DNA of 64,000 bases from Bacteroidota bacterium. Its GTDB lineage: Bacteria > Bacteroidota > Bacteroidia > Chitinophagales > BACL12. A program made the position numbers and the translations under genes. A model generated the notes under the pieces. The model saw only the letters and a list, made by a program, of their open reading frames with translations, was not told the origin of the DNA and did no database searches. The stretch spans positions 372,001 to 436,000 of the forward strand of contig JADJIS010000003.1 of assembly GCA_016706865.1 (NCBI GenBank). The letters are read 5' to 3'. Shown piece by piece: positions 51,556 to 59,052 of the stretch; position 1 is the first letter of the stretch, and each line of letters starts with the position of its first letter.

Positions 51556-53174
51556 TCTATTTTTTACTTGCGCTATTTTCATTTTCCAAACCGGATCAAA
51601 TTCAGGCCGACCGCATTGTAATAAATGCAAAAATATATACTGTGGATTCTGCTTTCTCTGTTGCAGAAGCTATGGCTATTTTTGATGGTCGCATTATGGC
51701 AGTTGGTTCAAACGATTCAATAATGGCAAATTATTGGTCGCTTACGGTGGATGATATGGAGGGCAAAATAATTTATCCCGGTTTTATAGATCCGCATTGT
51801 CACTTTTTAAATTATGGTATCCAAAAATCATATACCGATCTTACAAATACAACATCATTTTTGGAAGTAACCGAAAGAATTAAATTACACAATGCCTCCA
51901 AAACCGGCGGTTGGATAATTGGCAGAGGTTGGGATCAAAATGATTGGGAGATAAAAGAATTCCCGGATAAAACCGCATTGGATCAGATATTTCCCGACAA
52001 ACCTGTTTATTTAATTCGTGTGGATGGGCATGCTGCACTTGTAAATACTAAGGCAATGGAGGTGACAGGTATTAATGAAAAAACTGTTATAGAGGGCGGA
52101 GTAGTTGAATTAAAAAATGGTAAATGCACAGGTATTTTATTGGATAATGCAATGGAGCTTGTAAATAAAAAAATGCCGACTAAATCTAAAACATTTTTGC
52201 AAAATGCATTATTAACCGCACAGGAAGATTGTTTTGAAGTGGGATTAACTTCTGTGCAGGATGCTGGTTTGGATGTATGGGAAATTCAAAACATAAAAGC
52301 CCTCGACGAAGCGAAAAAATTGGAGATGCGAATGTATGTAATGGTAAATGCCGGGGAAAAAAATTATAATTATTTTAGAGAGAATGGTGGAATTTTTACA
52401 CATCATTTGCGCGTGCAATCATTTAAATATTATGCTGATGGTGCACTTGGAAGCAGAGGTGCATCCCTATTAAAACCGTATTCTGATGATGCAGGTAATA
52501 CAGGTATATTATATTTTCCATACGATTCATTATTAAAGGAAGCACAAAAAATATATGATATGGGATTTCAAATGTGCACCCATGCGATCGGCGATTCGGC
52601 AAATAGAAATATGTTGAATATTTATGGTGCCATTTTGCAGGGTAAAAATGACCTGCGATGGAGAATTGAACATTGTCAGGTCGTGAATAAAAATGATATC
52701 AATAAATTCGGTAAATATTCTATAATTCCATCAGTGCAACCCACTCATTGCACAAGTGATATGTATTGGGCAGATGAAAGGTTAGGTGCCGAAAGAATTA
52801 AATCGGCTTATGCATATAAAGACCTGTTAAAACAAAACGGATTTATAGTAAATGGTTCCGATTTTCCGGTGGAAGGAATTAATCCGCTTTTTGGATTTTA
52901 TGCTGCAGTTTCCCGAAAAGACCAAAAGAATTTTCCAGAAAAAGGATTTCAAAAAGAAAATGCTTTAACCCGTCAGGAAGCATTAAAGGGCATGACCATC
53001 TGGGCTGCCTATAGCGCTTTCGAAGAAGATGAAAAGGGAAGCCTGGAACCCGGAAAATATGCCGATTATACTGTTCTCGAAAAGGATATTATGACCATTC
53101 CTGAAAATGAATTGTGGAATGTGAAGGTGTTGCAAACTGTTGTGGGAGGGAGGGTAATGTATGATGCTAAATAA
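51552..53174 (+). CDS. YtcJ-type amidohydrolase
   Basis: It resembles the YtcJ-like amidohydrolase-3 group: RIVINAKIYTVDSAFSVAEA, KIIYPGFIDPHCHFLNYG (metal HxH), GWIIGRGWDQNDWE, VDGHAALVNTKAMEVTGI, LRVQSFKYYADGALGSRGAS, FQMCTHAIGDSANR, WRIEHCQVV and IVNGSDFPVEGINPLFGFYA. The 540-aa length is normal. A short hydrophobic N-terminus (MIYFLLALFSFS) may be a signal or anchor, so it could act in the periplasm. Its start codon overlaps the SDR stop. The substrate is unknown. Confidence 0.88.
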   Translation: MIYFLLALFSFSKPDQIQADRIVINAKIYTVDSAFSVAEAMAIFDGRIMAVGSNDSIMANYWSLTVDDMEGKIIYPGFIDPHCHFLNYGIQKSYTDLTNTTSFLEVTERIKLHNASKTGGWIIGRGWDQNDWEIKEFPDKTALDQIFPDKPVYLIRVDGHAALVNTKAMEVTGINEKTVIEGGVVELKNGKCTGILLDNAMELVNKKMPTKSKTFLQNALLTAQEDCFEVGLTSVQDAGLDVWEIQNIKALDEAKKLEMRMYVMVNAGEKNYNYFRENGGIFTHHLRVQSFKYYADGALGSRGASLLKPYSDDAGNTGILYFPYDSLLKEAQKIYDMGFQMCTHAIGDSANRNMLNIYGAILQGKNDLRWRIEHCQVVNKNDINKFGKYSIIPSVQPTHCTSDMYWADERLGAERIKSAYAYKDLLKQNGFIVNGSDFPVEGINPLFGFYAAVSRKDQKNFPEKGFQKENALTRQEALKGMTIWAAYSAFEEDEKGSLEPGKYADYTVLEKDIMTIPENELWNVKVLQTVVGGRVMYDAK

Positions 53175-53219
53175 TAATAGATCTCGTGGAATTACATCGA
53201 GACGGATTAAGATAAATTG

Positions 53220-53588
53220 TTATATTTTATTTCGATAAAGCTCAATAATTTTTTCCTGCGCACTTAAATGAAAGGTGTCTACATCAATTGAATTCTTTTT
53301 TTGTAATATTAATTGTATATGGAAGGAGTCTACTTGATTACAATCAATAATTAAATCGTAATCGGGAAAATATCCCATTGGCTCTTTAAATTTATTTATA
53401 TTATCAGTTTGGAAAACCTGTATATACCTGCTTTTTTCAAAATTATATACTTCTATACTAAATCCAATATTTGTATCAAAGGAATATTCTGGTGAATGAT
53501 CATCCTTTTTGCATTGAGTGAAAATAATAATTACAATGAGTAAAAGACTCAAAGCCGGAGTAATTTGAATTATTTTTTTATTGTTCAA
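53220..53588 (-). CDS. Small lipoprotein, unknown
   Basis: A lipoprotein signal (ALSLLLIVIIIFTQCKKDD, Cys ~26) is followed by ~95 residues with an Ig-like feel (FSIEVYNFEKSRYIQVFQTD, SFHIQLILQKKNSIDVD). No family is recognised. It sits alone in a gap between convergent genes. Confidence 0.65.
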   Translation of the reverse strand: MNNKKIIQITPALSLLLIVIIIFTQCKKDDHSPEYSFDTNIGFSIEVYNFEKSRYIQVFQTDNINKFKEPMGYFPDYDLIIDCNQVDSFHIQLILQKKNSIDVDTFHLSAQEKIIELYRNKI

Positions 53589-53619
53589 TTTTTAAAAAAA
53601 AAATACGATAAATTAATTG

Positions 53620-53662
53620 GAAAAAATGTGGCTTCATTCCAATTAAGAAATGAAGCCACATA
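53620..53662 (-). terminator. Terminator of the four-helix membrane protein gene
   Basis: TGTGGCTTCATT and AATGAAGCCACA form a perfect twelve-pair stem with a ten-base loop. On the minus strand six T follow. It lies 20 bp past the stop at 53682. Confidence 0.9.
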
Positions 53663-53681
53663 TAAATTTTTATACTAAGGA

Positions 53682-54107
53682 TTAGGCAGCAGTTTTATTA
53701 CCTCTTCCCAACATCCAACCAACTGCTCCTCCTATAACAAGTCCCATAACACCGCTTGCTAAAATATCAACTATAAAAACTGAATACGAGGTATACCAAT
53801 TCATACCTGTTAAATACCATGTGCTCGTCCAGGCGCCAATTAATAAAACTACAATCGCGCCCATAATTGCGCCTTTCCCCAATGACCTGACTCCGGCGGA
53901 ATTGAGTATATAACACATCAATATACCCTGTAAAATACTACTCACAACATATCCAATCATCGCATCTTCTTCAGGTTTCATCAACCCCTCATAGGTTTGA
54001 ACATTACTTTCAAAATAGTCCATAAGCAGGAGGCCGTAAAGCAGGAATCCCATTAAAAAACTAACTACAGCGCCAACTAAGGCTGCTAAAATTGTTCTTG
54101 AGTTCAT
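53682..54107 (-). CDS. Four-helix membrane protein (DUF1761-like)
   Basis: The 141 residues have four hydrophobic helices: ILAALVGAVVSFLMGFLLYG, YVVSSILQGILMCYILN, GAIMGAIVVLLIGAWTSTW and IVDILASGVMGLVIGGAVGW. The glycine-rich helices and overall size resemble DUF1761-type proteins, though I cannot confirm the family. It ends with a strong terminator. Confidence 0.65.
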   Translation of the reverse strand: MNSRTILAALVGAVVSFLMGFLLYGLLLMDYFESNVQTYEGLMKPEEDAMIGYVVSSILQGILMCYILNSAGVRSLGKGAIMGAIVVLLIGAWTSTWYLTGMNWYTSYSVFIVDILASGVMGLVIGGAVGWMLGRGNKTAA

Positions 54108-54194
54108 AATAGTGGTTTTTTTGGTTAATAAATGTTTAGAAAGCTAAAAATTAAAAATTAGATTTCAAAGAGAGAGATTGTGGATAAGGAAATT

Positions 54195-54345
54195 GACAAT
54201 TGATAATTGACAATGGGTCAAGCATTGAAAGATTTAGCTCCGAATAAGCCTGGAGTGAATAGTAAATGGTGAGTGGTGAGTGGTGAGTTTGATCCTTGAA
54301 AGCCAATTATTTTCACTCCTGACAAATGACTCTTGACTTATCTGA
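54195..54345. repeat. Composite repeat, distant fourth copy
   Basis: GACAATTGATAATTGACAAT, a GGTGAGT run (TGGTGAGTGGTGAGTGGTGA), TTTGATCCTTGAAAGCC and TGACAAATGACTCTTGAC appear in the same order as in the block at 42581-42890. It leads into heptamer array 5. Confidence 0.75.
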
Positions 54346-54362
54346 ATGCTTATAGGCGTATT

Positions 54363-54487
54363 AACTCAGAACCCAGAACTCAGAACCCAGAACCCAGAAC
54401 TCAGAACCCCGAACCCAGAACCCCGAACCCCGAACTCAGAACCCCGAACTCAGAACCCAGAACTCAGAACCCCGAACTCAGAACTCA
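54363..54487 (+). repeat. AACTCAG heptamer array 5, ending in a stop codon
   Basis: There are ~17-18 units of AACTCAG, AACCCAG and AACCCCG. The TCA of the last unit (54485-54487) is the TGA stop of the universal stress gene on the other strand. Confidence 0.92.
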
Positions 54488-55336
54488 TTCATGATAAATC
54501 AACATCGGAACATTTTCATGAAACACCAGTTTCTTCGTCATACTGCTTTCGAAAACCTCTAACCAGTATTTTTTTTGTTTTAAAACTACAAGAAGATCAA
54601 TGTCGCGACTTTGGATGAAGTAGTCGATACCATCAATAATGTTTATGTTATCAATCAGTTCGAAGCTGATAAGTCGCCTGTTTGCTTCCGTTTTGTATTG
54701 CTGAATAAAATCGTCGATGATAGCATTTTCAACATCGAGGTTGCTATCATGAACGTGGAAACATTTAATATGTGAATTCTCAAAATTGGAGGCTAGTTCT
54801 ATTATTCGGCTAATTATACTATTGTCATTAAAAGTGAGATCCGTAGCATATGCGAAATTCGTGATCGTATTGATCTCATAATTCTCCGGCACCGTAATTA
54901 TGGGTTGATCGCATTTTCTAATGATGGAGGCAACGTCGTTCCCTCCAAGAAATCGTTTCACTTTTTTAGCACTTTTAACACAAAGAACAACAAAAGCAGC
55001 ATTAACTTCCTTCGCTGCACGCGCAACTTCCTCACCCACAAAACCCATTTTCAACATACCGGAAACTGAGATCATTTCCGGATAATTGTTGCTGTATTTG
55101 TCGCGAAGTGTGTCTTTAAAGAGTTTTAGTCGCTCTTCCATGGCAGTTTCGGTTATCTGCATCATATTTTCCGACATATCATTAAATCTACCCTCATCCA
55201 TACTCGGAAAGGTCATAGGTAAGGGGTAAACATGTATCAGGGTTATGGAAATGTTCAGTTTTTTTGCAATATTCAGCGCAAATTCAAAGGATTTTGCTGA
55301 TTCATCACTGAAATCGGTCGGAAAAAGAATACTCAT
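54485..55336 (-). CDS. Universal stress protein, tandem UspA domains
   Basis: The first UspA domain (~1-150) has MSILFPTDFSDESAKSFEFA, ISITLIHVYPLP and EVNAAFVVLCVKSAKKVKRF. It ends GGNDVASIIRKCDQPIITVP. The second (~155-283) is degenerate (NFAYATDLTFNDNSIISRII, ending VFHENVPMLIYHE). Such proteins bind ATP or other nucleotides and respond to stress. The stop codon is provided by array 5. A TAGATTTA box lies ~17 bp before the ATG. Confidence 0.88.
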   Translation of the reverse strand: MSILFPTDFSDESAKSFEFALNIAKKLNISITLIHVYPLPMTFPSMDEGRFNDMSENMMQITETAMEERLKLFKDTLRDKYSNNYPEMISVSGMLKMGFVGEEVARAAKEVNAAFVVLCVKSAKKVKRFLGGNDVASIIRKCDQPIITVPENYEINTITNFAYATDLTFNDNSIISRIIELASNFENSHIKCFHVHDSNLDVENAIIDDFIQQYKTEANRRLISFELIDNINIIDGIDYFIQSRDIDLLVVLKQKKYWLEVFESSMTKKLVFHENVPMLIYHE

Positions 55337-55540
55337 TGCTCTTTAGTTTGTGTAAATCTACTGTAGAAATGAATATTTTGTGATAATAATTCTTCAATTT
55401 CTGATGAAGGATATGGATTTCCACAAGCTAAAAGGTGGATATCAATGCGCTAACTCCTGCTTTTAGCGATATTTGCGGGAGGAAATAAAATATTTGTAGT
55501 ACCTGTAACCTTTCCCGCACTTCAAACGCCATATTGTCGG

Positions 55541-56029
55541 ATGACACCAAAAGAATATAACCAGATAGTGGATTTATGGGCTGATGGTGTCTATCGGTTC
55601 ATCCGGAAAAATCTAAGAAGCGACGACGATTCGCACGATATCGTTCAAAACGCCTTCGAAATTTTATGGAAGAATCACGAAAACGTTCAATTTGACAAGG
55701 CTAAAAGTTATCTGTTCAGCACTGCGTATCACAATATGATAGATCATATCAGAAAACATAAACGAATGGATTATGTGGAGGAAATTGATGAGGCAGCAAG
55801 AGGTGGAACCGCAGATGTGCAGGTAGATGTAAAAGAAGCCATCGAAAAAGCACTGGCAAAATTACCGGAGGTGCAAAAAAACTGTGTATTGCTTCGCGAT
55901 TATGAAGGATATGCATATGATGAGATAGGAGAAATTTTGCAGTTGAGTGAAAGTCAGGTTAAAGTTTATATTTTTCGTGCAAGACAAAGTTTAAAAGAAT
56001 ATTTAGTAAGCATTCATCATTTAATATGA
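55541..56029 (+). CDS. ECF-type RNA polymerase sigma factor
   Basis: Region 2 is YRFIRKNLRSDDDSHDIVQN followed by AFEILWKNHENVQFDKAKSY, and region 4 is VQKNCVLLRDYEGYAYDEIG plus LSESQVKVYIFRARQSLKEY. The 162-aa length is typical for an extracytoplasmic-function sigma. It overlaps the next gene by ATGA and is the first gene of a three-gene operon with a membrane anti-sigma-like protein and an outer-membrane barrel. Confidence 0.93.
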   Translation: MTPKEYNQIVDLWADGVYRFIRKNLRSDDDSHDIVQNAFEILWKNHENVQFDKAKSYLFSTAYHNMIDHIRKHKRMDYVEEIDEAARGGTADVQVDVKEAIEKALAKLPEVQKNCVLLRDYEGYAYDEIGEILQLSESQVKVYIFRARQSLKEYLVSIHHLI

Positions 56030-56904
56030 AAATAACGATCAATAATTACGAAGAGTGGATGATAGATTACATAGAAGGTAATCTATCAAACGATCAGCGC
56101 AAACAACTGGCAGAATTCTTAGAATTCCACCCGGAGTTAAAAGCGGAACTCGAATTATTCGAACAAACAAAATTGCATCCCGATACAAATTTGGTTTTTG
56201 CAAATAAAGAGTTGCTGAAGAAAAAAGAAAACGGCAGAGTTATTACCATGATGAGTTGGGTGAAATACTCTGTTGCTGTTGCAGCGGTATTAATGGTTTT
56301 TATCGGTGTTAGATATTTTAATAATGATACAGGTCAACCCATGGCAATAAAAAAATACGAATCTCAAAATACTGAAACGCAGGTTGCCTTTGATAGAAAT
56401 ACTGATTCTGTTACAAGAATTAAAAACGACGAAAAGGAACCACAACAACAATATTATGCAGAGGAAAAAAAGGAATTAAAAGTACAGGATGAAAATAAAG
56501 ACGGACAGGAAGATAAAAAACCAAAATTAGATCTGCAAAGAGAAGATATAAATACTATTACCGGAATTGAATTAGCACACGTTGAGGAAATTAAAATGGA
56601 TCCCAAACATTTCGATATAAATTCAATTGAAAATGTAAAAACCAGAGACGATAGAGATTTGGCTAAAATCAATAAAAAGGACAAGGAAATAACCAATATA
56701 TCATTAAACGATAATAGCACTGTTGTGGATTGGTGGAATGATGCGGTTGCAATAGGAGGGGAGATGGAAAATGTTGTTTCCGGAATTTTGGAATACGATT
56801 TTGATCCCTTTGAAAAAAAGACAGGTGGTGAAGAAGTTTTAAAAACACGCAGCGTAAATATTTTTGGATTCAATTATTACAGCAGAAAAAAAACAAATAA
56901 TTAA
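56026..56904 (+). CDS. Membrane anti-sigma factor-like protein
   Basis: The N-terminus (NNYEEWMIDYIEGNLSNDQR, FLEFHPELKAELELFEQTKL) matches the cytoplasmic segment of many Bacteroidota anti-sigma factors, but has no zinc cysteines. One membrane helix follows (~83-98, YSVAVAAVLMVFIGVRYF), then a ~190-residue periplasmic part rich in K, D, E and N with little predicted fold (DEKEPQQQYYAEEKKELKVQ). Translation is coupled to the sigma gene. Whether it inhibits that sigma is inference from context. Confidence 0.8.
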   Translation: MKITINNYEEWMIDYIEGNLSNDQRKQLAEFLEFHPELKAELELFEQTKLHPDTNLVFANKELLKKKENGRVITMMSWVKYSVAVAAVLMVFIGVRYFNNDTGQPMAIKKYESQNTETQVAFDRNTDSVTRIKNDEKEPQQQYYAEEKKELKVQDENKDGQEDKKPKLDLQREDINTITGIELAHVEEIKMDPKHFDINSIENVKTRDDRDLAKINKKDKEITNISLNDNSTVVDWWNDAVAIGGEMENVVSGILEYDFDPFEKKTGGEEVLKTRSVNIFGFNYYSRKKTNN

Positions 56905-56925
56905 AACACAATAAAAATTAAGATT

Positions 56926-58089
56926 ATGAAAAAATTAGTGTTAATAGCAGCAGTTCTGATGAATGTGGTCATCGCAGTGGCACAGGTTGATCCTCCAGCC
57001 CCACCGGCACCTCCGGAAGCACCTGTTTTAAAGGTGGAAGGTGATAAGGTTACGATCACAACCGAAAATGGAGATATTTGGGTAATTGATAATAACATGG
57101 TGAGTAAAAATGGAAATGTTATCGTAAGTAATTCTGAGGATATGGAAGATGAAATAGAAGATATTCAGGATGAAATTGAAGACATTCGTGAAGAATCGGC
57201 AAATTTAACTCCCGGTTCTGAAGAATATGAAGATCTTCAGGATGCATTAAATGATCTACAGGACGCATTATATGACCTTGGCGGATATTCCTATGAATAT
57301 AATTATAAAATGGATACTTTACCTGGTGATTCTACCTCCGTTGTAGTTGGAAATTGGAGATTGATTGTTAAGGAAGATGGTGATGATGATGTTGATGTGT
57401 CATTTGGAAAAGTTCCGGATGTGGAAGAAGTGGATGATCATTATGTTGATGTTTATGATACAGAATGGTTTCTTTTTGATCTTGGATATAATACTTATTT
57501 AAATGCAGATCATGAGGTGCAGGTAGAAGCTCCTTACAATGCAATGGAAGATCTGAAAGCATTTGGTTCATGGGATGTTAATTTACATTTATTTCGTTCC
57601 AGGGTAAATATTGCTAAAGGATACTTAAATTTTAATTACGGTTTAAGTTTCGAATGGCATAACTTCCGATACAACGAATCGTTTGTGATATTACCTAAAA
57701 TGGATTCGGTTACACTGGAATTCGAAAATGGCGAAGCAGAAGCTTACGACTTTAAAAAGAATCGTTTTTCAACCACGCATTTTACCTTGCCGGTAATTAT
57801 TGGATTCGAAACAAAACCTTGGGATACCGATAAAAGTTTCCGCATGGGATTTGGATATAGCCCTGGTATTATGCTTAAAGGAAAAACAAAAATTGAAAGT
57901 GATAATGGAACAGATAAAGTAAAAGATGATTTTAATCTCGCACCCTTCCGCCACGAATTAAATTACATGATAGGTTACGGAGATTTTAATATCTATGCGA
58001 GTTATGATGTAAATGGAATGTTCAGAGAAGGTGAAGGTCCGGAATTGCATCCGTTCTCAGTAGGTCTTATAATTAGACAAGGATTTTAA
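56926..58089 (+). CDS. Outer-membrane beta-barrel with acidic coiled-coil N-domain
   Basis: The order is: signal peptide (VLIAAVLMNVVIAVAQ); proline-rich stretch (DPPAPPAPPEAP); short beta motif; an acidic coiled coil (~65-115, EDEIEDIQDEIEDIREES, EDLQDALNDLQDALYDLGGY); then ~240 residues of barrel-like strands (LHLFRSRVNIAKGYLNFNYG, FRMGFGYSPGIMLKG) ending HPFSVGLIIRQGF with a terminal aromatic. It is the last gene of the sigma operon and a likely envelope target or sensor of that system. A terminator follows. Confidence 0.75.
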   Translation: MKKLVLIAAVLMNVVIAVAQVDPPAPPAPPEAPVLKVEGDKVTITTENGDIWVIDNNMVSKNGNVIVSNSEDMEDEIEDIQDEIEDIREESANLTPGSEEYEDLQDALNDLQDALYDLGGYSYEYNYKMDTLPGDSTSVVVGNWRLIVKEDGDDDVDVSFGKVPDVEEVDDHYVDVYDTEWFLFDLGYNTYLNADHEVQVEAPYNAMEDLKAFGSWDVNLHLFRSRVNIAKGYLNFNYGLSFEWHNFRYNESFVILPKMDSVTLEFENGEAEAYDFKKNRFSTTHFTLPVIIGFETKPWDTDKSFRMGFGYSPGIMLKGKTKIESDNGTDKVKDDFNLAPFRHELNYMIGYGDFNIYASYDVNGMFREGEGPELHPFSVGLIIRQGF

Positions 58090-58120
58090 TAAATATCTTC
58101 TATATAGGTTTGGTCAATCT

Positions 58121-58152
58121 AAAAGGCAGAAAGTAATTTCTGCCTTTTTTTT
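58121..58152 (+). terminator. Rho-independent terminator of the sigma/anti-sigma/barrel operon
   Basis: AAAAGGCAGAAA and TTTCTGCCTTTT form a twelve-pair stem around a four-base loop, followed by T. Confidence 0.92.
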
Positions 58153-58198
58153 ACATTTAACTCTGCCTGATAATCTTAGTAACGAAGTAGTTGAATAC

Positions 58199-58270
58199 TT
58201 AAGATTCGAAGGGAGAAGGGAGAAGATTCGAAGGGAAGGTTCTAAGGAAATAAAGGAAGGAAGGTTTGGT
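58199..58270 (+). repeat. Dispersed 3'-end repeat (GAAGATTCGAAG family), copy 2
   Basis: It reads CTTAAGATTCGAAGGGAGAA, AAGATTCGAAGGGAAGGTTC and AAGGAAGGAAGGTTTGGTAA. This is the plus-strand counterpart of the repeat at 42957-43029. Both lie downstream of a gene in the gene's own orientation. Confidence 0.7.
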
Positions 58271-58383
58271 AAAGGTTTAAAAAGGGTGCACTCATTTTTG
58301 AGAGAAAATTTTACATCCAACCCTTAATTTTCACTCAGTAATAAAATTTCCAATATAATGTAGTCAAATCCTATGTCAAATTT

Positions 58384-58433
58384 CCAATGTCCTTTATCAA
58401 GTCCCGTGTCCTATGTCCTGTGTCCTAAGTCCC
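58384..58433 (-). repeat. AGGACAC/AGGACAT heptamers overlapping a gene end
   Basis: On the minus strand GGGGGACTTAGGACACAGGA continues as CATAGGACACGGGACTTG, a run of 7-nt units. It spans the last codons, the TAG stop and the sequence past the stop of the gene at 58411. Confidence 0.75.
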
Positions 58434-58962
58434 CCTCCGGAAATATCTGCAAACTCTCCGGTTTTTTTTCACGACTTAACTTAATGTTAATTATTGTGGC
58501 AATTAGAAAACATGCTGTTACCAGCCAATAACCAAACTTCATTTCAAACTCCAGATTCAGATCAAAATTTAGTTTTCCATTTCCTCCATTTTGGGCTTCG
58601 GCTAGTTTTGATTTGAGATTTATCATTAAGCCAAGCATACAAATAAAACCGATGGCAGATATTATTGCCTGTAAAACATACCCGGTGCGGAATTTTTTAA
58701 CGAGGAATAAAAAAATTCCCATAATGGAGGCAAGCATCGCATTTAAAGCAAAAATATTGGGGTCGTAACGCTCCATTTTTGCTGTTTCCTCTTCTCCTGA
58801 ATTAGTAATATCAAAATCCTGTTTGTATCCGGTAACTAACTCAATTCCATTTATAGTATCTAATTTCTGTTCATTGCAATTAATATCCGTGAACGGTAAA
58901 AAAAATCCGAAAAAAGCAATTAGTAAACTGAAAGGGGAAAGAAATTTTATTGGTGAATGCAT
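58411..58962 (-). CDS. Four-helix membrane protein, unknown
   Basis: There are four hydrophobic segments: FLSPFSLLIAFFGFFLPF, IFALNAMLASIMGIFLFLVK, VLQAIISAIGFICMLGLMIN and FGYWLVTACFLIATIINIKL. A periplasmic loop after helix 1 carries NCNEQKLDTINGIELVTGYK. I do not recognise the family. The last ~7 residues (GDLGHRT) and the TAG stop are encoded by the intergenic heptamer repeat, so the ancestral C-terminus probably ended near the preceding lysine-rich stretch. Confidence 0.65.
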   Translation of the reverse strand: MHSPIKFLSPFSLLIAFFGFFLPFTDINCNEQKLDTINGIELVTGYKQDFDITNSGEEETAKMERYDPNIFALNAMLASIMGIFLFLVKKFRTGYVLQAIISAIGFICMLGLMINLKSKLAEAQNGGNGKLNFDLNLEFEMKFGYWLVTACFLIATIINIKLSREKKPESLQIFPEGDLGHRT

Positions 58963-59052
58963 ATTATTTAATTGCGTTTAAAACGATATTATAAATGTTA
59001 AATGGTTTTTAATTATTAAAATGGAAATTACATCATAATAATTGTGCGATCA

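Noticed and set aside
54346..54618. Plus-strand ORF through array 5
   Set aside because: The same heptamer artefact, and it overlaps the stress protein gene on the other strand.
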